NCBI GenBank assembly: GCA_035544835.1 | Contig: DASZZV010000041.1 | Location: 1 to 9,761 of the forward strand | DNA length: 9,761 bases | Source: DASZZV01 sp035544835 | GTDB taxonomy: Bacteria; Acidobacteriota; Thermoanaerobaculia; Gp7-AA8 | Direction of reading: 5' to 3' | In this document: piece by piece, positions 6,763-9,761 of the stretch | How the letters are laid out: every line of letters starts with the position of its first letter | How positions within the stretch are numbered: position 1 is the stretch's first letter | The notes under the pieces: model-generated | What the model saw: only the letters and a program-made list of their open reading frames with translations | What the model was told of the DNA's origin: nothing | Databases searched by the model: none | Made by a program: the position numbers and the translations under genes

Positions 6763-6784
6763 TAGATGGAACTGCAACTCAACA

Positions 6785-6797
6785 CTGAGTGACTCAG
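6785..6797. promoter_or_regulatory. 13-bp palindrome, possible operator
   Basis: CTGAGT-G-ACTCAG is perfectly symmetrical around a central base and stands outside the large repeat. It lies 57 bases upstream of the candidate pepA -10 (6854). It could be an operator for a dimeric regulator, but it may also be chance or a remnant of the neighbouring repeat. Confidence 0.3.
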
Positions 6798-6850
6798 CAA
6801 TTCAGCCTCTGTCGATAGCAAATCAGCCTCGATCCAGCCATTCCCCTTTC

Positions 6851-6859
6851 TGCTAGAAT
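6851..6859 (+). promoter_or_regulatory. candidate extended -10 promoter of pepA
   Basis: TGCTAGAAT is an extended -10 (TGN before TAGAAT). No good -35 is present 16-18 bases upstream, as is usual for extended -10 promoters. Transcription would begin near 6866, giving a leader of about 60 nt before the preferred TTG start at 6927. Confidence 0.45.
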
Positions 6860-6926
6860 CAGCCGCTGTCGCGCCTGCGGCCGAATTCGCGGATCGACGT
6901 TGATCGATCCCACCTTTGGGGGTCTC

Positions 6927-8393
6927 TTGCACGTTGAAATCAATCGAGAGCCAAAGCTCTCCAGAATCGACAACCTTTTCGTCCTGATCACCCAGAGTGA
7001 CAAGCATAAGCTTTCACTCGGCGGAGACCTTCAGAAGCTGGTGTCCCGGGCCATCGAAGAAGCGGAATTCGAGGGCCGGCCGGACGAGAGCGTCACTCTG
7101 ATCGGCAAGGATCCCAAACGGATCACCCTCATCGGAATCGGACCTCTGGACAAGATCACTCTTCGCAGCCTTCGCGCCGCGCTGCTGAGCGTGGCGAAAT
7201 TGGCCAGAAAGAACCGTCAGAAATCGATTGCGGTGACCTTCCCCTACTCCATCGCCGGTCTCACCCCGCGACAACTCACCCGCTCCCTGGCCGATCTCCT
7301 CGGCAACTCCGATTACAAGTACGACGCGTACTTGTCGCCGAAGCCGGACGAGAAACCAATCGCCATCGACTGCACGCTCATTCCCACGCCGGATCTCGAC
7401 GCCAAGGCTGTTCGGCGAATCTCTGAGGAGGCAGCGACGATCACGGAAGCGGTCCGGACCGTCCGGGATCTCGGCAATGGTCCAGGTAATCTCATCACCC
7501 CCACCAAGATCGCTGAGCGGGCCTCAGAGGTGGCGAAGGAGACCGGCATCAAATGCACGATCTACGATCGTAAACAGATCGAGAAGATGAAGATGGGCGG
7601 TCTTCTCGCCGTCAACCGCGGCAGCGGCGAAGAGCCCCGCTTCATCCTGCTCGAGTACAGCCCGAAGAACGCGAAGAAGACCATCTGCCTCGTCGGCAAA
7701 GGCATCACCTTCGACTCGGGCGGCATCTCCCTCAAACCGGGCGAGCGGATGGAAGAGATGAAGTTCGACATGTGCGGTGCTGCCGCCGTGATCGGCTCGA
7801 TGCAGGCCGTAGCCAATCTCGCGCTGCCCTACAAGCTCATCGGCCTCATCCCATCCACCGATAACATGCCGAGTGGAACCGCCTACAAACCGGGCGACAT
7901 CATCACCATGATGTCGGGAAAGACCGTCGAGATCGTAAACACGGACGCAGAGGGTCGGATGATTCTCGGCGACGCGCTTCATTACGCCGGAACCTTCAAG
8001 CCCGATCATCTGATCGATTTCGCCACCCTCACCGGCGCCTGTGTCATCGCTCTCGGCGGAGAAGCCTCGGGGTTGTTTTCCAACGACACGGAACTGGCTC
8101 GGAAGTTGATTGAGTCAGGGGAACGCGTCGGGGAGCGCCTCTGGCGGCTACCCGAGTGGGACGAGTACAAAGAGCATATCCGGAGCGAATGGGCCGACAT
8201 GAAAAACTCCGGTGGCCGTTGGGCTGGCGCAACCACCGCGGCGCTTTTTCTGAAGGAGTTTGTGGATTGTCCTTCCTGGGCACACATCGATATCGCCGGC
8301 ACGGCGTGGGCAGAACACGAAACCTCTCGCGATCCGAAAGGAGCGACGGGAGTCGGCGTTCGTCTGATCGTGGACTTTCTCGAATCGCTCTGA
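6927..8393 (+). CDS. pepA: leucyl aminopeptidase (M17 family)
   Basis: This is a cytoplasmic, hexameric, two-metal enzyme that removes N-terminal residues from peptides. Numbered from TTG 6927 (488 aa), the N-terminal M17 domain spans about 1-150 and the catalytic domain about 170-488. Metal ligands are K258, D263, D281, D340 and E342, in GKGITFDSGG, MKFDMCGAAA and NTDAEGR; catalytic K270 and R344 are also present. All match the E. coli PepA set, so activity is expected. TTG 6927 is preferred because GGGGG lies four bases upstream and the product then begins like PepA (MHVEINREPK). A TTG at 6900 would add nine residues (497 aa) and remains possible. The gene is followed without a gap by the exported DUF6599-like gene, so the two are probably one transcript. 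Confidence 0.96.
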   Translation: MHVEINREPKLSRIDNLFVLITQSDKHKLSLGGDLQKLVSRAIEEAEFEGRPDESVTLIGKDPKRITLIGIGPLDKITLRSLRAALLSVAKLARKNRQKSIAVTFPYSIAGLTPRQLTRSLADLLGNSDYKYDAYLSPKPDEKPIAIDCTLIPTPDLDAKAVRRISEEAATITEAVRTVRDLGNGPGNLITPTKIAERASEVAKETGIKCTIYDRKQIEKMKMGGLLAVNRGSGEEPRFILLEYSPKNAKKTICLVGKGITFDSGGISLKPGERMEEMKFDMCGAAAVIGSMQAVANLALPYKLIGLIPSTDNMPSGTAYKPGDIITMMSGKTVEIVNTDAEGRMILGDALHYAGTFKPDHLIDFATLTGACVIALGGEASGLFSNDTELARKLIESGERVGERLWRLPEWDEYKEHIRSEWADMKNSGGRWAGATTAALFLKEFVDCPSWAHIDIAGTAWAEHETSRDPKGATGVGVRLIVDFLESL

Positions 8394-9418
8394 AGCTCAA
8401 GTCCATTCTCCGGACAGCGGGCTTCGCCACTCTGCTCGTCGCCACGGCGGCCTGCACGGAATCGAAGGCTCGAAGAACAACACGGAACAGCTCACCACCA
8501 CCCTCGGCACCCTCCGCGCCCCGACCGCAACCGATAGAATCACCAAGTATGCAATTCCTGCCACGTGAGCAAGAAGTTTCCGGATGGAAGCTCGACTCCG
8601 ATCCACTGGTGCTCCCAGCCAGTGAGTTTCGCTCCTACATGGAGCAGGATGCCGATCACTTCAAACAGTACGAGGCCATCGACCTGACCATCGGTCAGTA
8701 CAGCCGAACTGCAAATCCGCCGGGGTCGGTGGTTGTCGAGATCTTCCGCTTTCCCGATTTCGTCAAAGCCTTCGGGGCCTACTCCACCCGCCGCACCGCC
8801 GTCGTCAACTTCCTCGATATTGGCAACGAGTCGTTCGTGGGGCCACACTCTCTGCACATCTGGCGCGGCCCCTTCTATGTACGGATCTCGGGACCGAGCG
8901 CGCAGATGCTCGACCCTATGAAGGAACTGGCCGCAGCCGTGGCCGAGCGGATGCCCGAGGCGCAGGGCAAGCCGGCAGTCTTCGGATTTCTTCCCGATAA
9001 ATTCCGAATCATCAATAGTGAGGTCTTCACTGCCGAACCGGCTTTCGGCCAGCCGATGCTGACCAACTCCTTCATGGCATCTTTCGACTTCGAGGGTGAC
9101 GCCATCGATGGTCTTGTGCTCCCGGCCAGCACCAAAGAAGAGGCTGGAGCGATCCTGAACAAGTACAAGGCCTTCTTCGCCAGCAACGGCCGTCTTCTCG
9201 ATCCGATCATCAACCTCGGCGAGGATAACTTCACCGCTGAAGATCACTACCTGGGGCGCACGGTCGCCTTTCGCCTCGACCGTTTCGTCGTAATCTTCCG
9301 AGGCTTCCGCGACAAACAAAAACTCGTCGATCTTGCCACCACTACCGACCAGCGAATTCTCGGTACCATCCGCAAGCAGCTCGTCAAAGCCGACAAGGAC
9401 CAGGCGAGCGGGCGGTAA
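8390..9418 (+). CDS. exported DUF6599-like protein, probable lipoprotein, CTG start
   Basis: The function is unknown. The body, from about residue 55, resembles DUF6599 proteins, seen mostly in Acidobacteriota: FLPREQEVSGWKLDSD near the start, then SEFRSYMEQDADHFKQY and a VVVEIFRFPDFVKAFGAYS segment. The C-terminal half (about 205-335) looks like a second related unit. No ATG, GTG or TTG lies near the real N-terminus. The frame upstream shadows pepA, but a CTG at 8390 gives MKLKSILRTAGFATLLVATAAC, an obvious signal peptide. Cys22 could be lipidated, though Thr at -3 makes the lipobox weak; signal peptidase I cleavage near ATA is the alternative. A Pro/Ser linker follows (about 35-52). CTG overlaps the pepA TGA as CTGA. 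An ATG at 8549 is in frame but would discard the signal peptide. Confidence 0.8.
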   Translation: MKLKSILRTAGFATLLVATAACTESKARRTTRNSSPPPSAPSAPRPQPIESPSMQFLPREQEVSGWKLDSDPLVLPASEFRSYMEQDADHFKQYEAIDLTIGQYSRTANPPGSVVVEIFRFPDFVKAFGAYSTRRTAVVNFLDIGNESFVGPHSLHIWRGPFYVRISGPSAQMLDPMKELAAAVAERMPEAQGKPAVFGFLPDKFRIINSEVFTAEPAFGQPMLTNSFMASFDFEGDAIDGLVLPASTKEEAGAILNKYKAFFASNGRLLDPIINLGEDNFTAEDHYLGRTVAFRLDRFVVIFRGFRDKQKLVDLATTTDQRILGTIRKQLVKADKDQASGR

Positions 9419-9450
9419 TCAGTGGCGTGTAGTGTTGCCTCGCTTCAGTG

Positions 9451-9541
9451 CCGAGGGGAGCGGGCGAGGCGCCCGCGCTGACTAACGATCTGAAGCCGGT
9501 CGCCGTCCGATCAGTGCGGGCGAGGCGCTCGCGCCCCTCGG
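9451..9541. repeat. GC-rich palindromic repeat after the last gene
   Basis: CCGAGGGG (9451-9458) pairs with CCCCTCGG (9534-9541), and the arms continue as an imperfect palindrome. Each arm also carries a copy of a 19-nt hairpin unit, GCGGGCGAGGCGCCCGCGC (9460-9478) and the same with one change (9516-9534), in the same orientation. The unit folds as GCGGGCG-AGG-CGCCCGC. It is non-coding, of the intergenic palindrome type, and starts 32 bases after the last stop. It could limit read-through, but no U-tract follows. Confidence 0.8.
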
Positions 9542-9549
9542 TGGCATTC

Positions 9550-9568
9550 AACCATTCAGATAATGGTT
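9550..9568. other. short AT-rich hairpin downstream of the last gene
   Basis: AACCATT (9550-9556) and AATGGTT (9562-9568) form a 7-bp stem around CAGAT. Only a few T residues follow, so it is at best a weak terminator for the pepA transcript. Nothing else recognisable lies between it and 9630. Confidence 0.25.
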
Positions 9569-9630
9569 TGCCGTTGCTGTCATCCCGGAGCAAGGGCGGT
9601 TGGGCGGGAGGGGCGAGGGACGGTAGTGCC

Positions 9631-9706
9631 GGGCGCATAGGTAACACAACAAACCGGGCGGATAGGTTACACAGGTTTGTCTAGAGATGCGGTCGAAAAC
9701 CGCATC
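9631..9706. repeat. paired direct repeats and hairpin at the right edge
   Basis: GGGCGCATAGGTAACACA (9631-9648) recurs as GGGCGGATAGGTTACACA (9656-9673), an 18-nt direct repeat with two differences and a 25-nt period. The second copy is flanked by ACAAACC (9649-9655) and GGTTTGT (9674-9680), which are inverted. A perfect 8-bp hairpin, GATGCGGT-CGAAA-ACCGCATC, follows at 9686-9706. The stretch looks like the end of a mobile element or a regulatory region of a gene beyond the edge; the sequence that would decide is not in the window. The remainder to 9761 holds no convincing ORF. Confidence 0.5.
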
Positions 9707-9761
9707 CGTCCTCGTTGCTTTTCTTCGATTTTCGGTCTGGTAGCGGGCCCTGTGGGAAAGT

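Noticed and set aside
8156..8389. Upstream extension of the DUF6599-like gene inside pepA
   Set aside because: It is out of frame with a conserved catalytic domain, its sequence is unlike any family, and it would bury the signal peptide in mid-protein.
9384..9684. Overlapping ORFs on both strands at the right edge
   Set aside because: They run through the GC-rich palindrome and direct repeats, give low-complexity products and lack ribosome sites.

Overview
The window is a chromosomal segment of a moderately GC-rich, Gram-negative-type bacterium with a diderm envelope: it has a LolC/E-type permease, a probable exported lipoprotein and a secreted small protein. The DUF6599-like last gene, the NtrC/NtrX-type regulator and the many intergenic palindromes point to Acidobacteriota or a close relative. 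That placement is inference from family distribution, because no rRNA or other phylogenetic marker is present.

Layout. A tRNA-Glu(CTC) gene lies on the minus strand at the left edge (39-114) with a well-formed sigma70-type promoter. A secreted 177-aa protein of unknown function with His-Pro repeats follows on the plus strand (398-931). Two adjacent palindromic repeats (978-1083 and 1086-1135) separate it from a plus-strand pair, carA (carbamoyl-phosphate synthase small subunit) and a LolC/E-family permease, which overlap by 4 nt (TTGA). A composite palindrome with perfect 30-bp arms (3549-3671) sits in the convergent gap. A three-gene minus-strand operon follows, read right to left: an NtrC/NtrX-type sigma54 activator, murI (glutamate racemase, 4-nt ATGA overlap) and a tail-anchored TPR protein. 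The divergent gap upstream of this operon holds a nested inverted repeat (6558-6762). On its other side are pepA (leucyl aminopeptidase) and a DUF6599-like exported protein that appears to start at a CTG overlapping the pepA stop. The last 340 bases hold another palindromic repeat, two near-identical 18-nt direct repeats and a strong small hairpin, but no convincing gene.

Function. Most genes are housekeeping: pyrimidine/arginine precursor synthesis (carA), envelope lipoprotein handling (LolC/E-like), D-glutamate supply for peptidoglycan (murI), peptide turnover (pepA) and regulation (sigma54 activator). I see no defence system, CRISPR array, prophage or complete mobile element. The unusual aspects are at the nucleotide level: tight stop/start overlaps using TTG and CTG starts, a carA promoter placed so that the mRNA may be leaderless, and unrelated palindromic repeat families in nearly every long intergenic gap.
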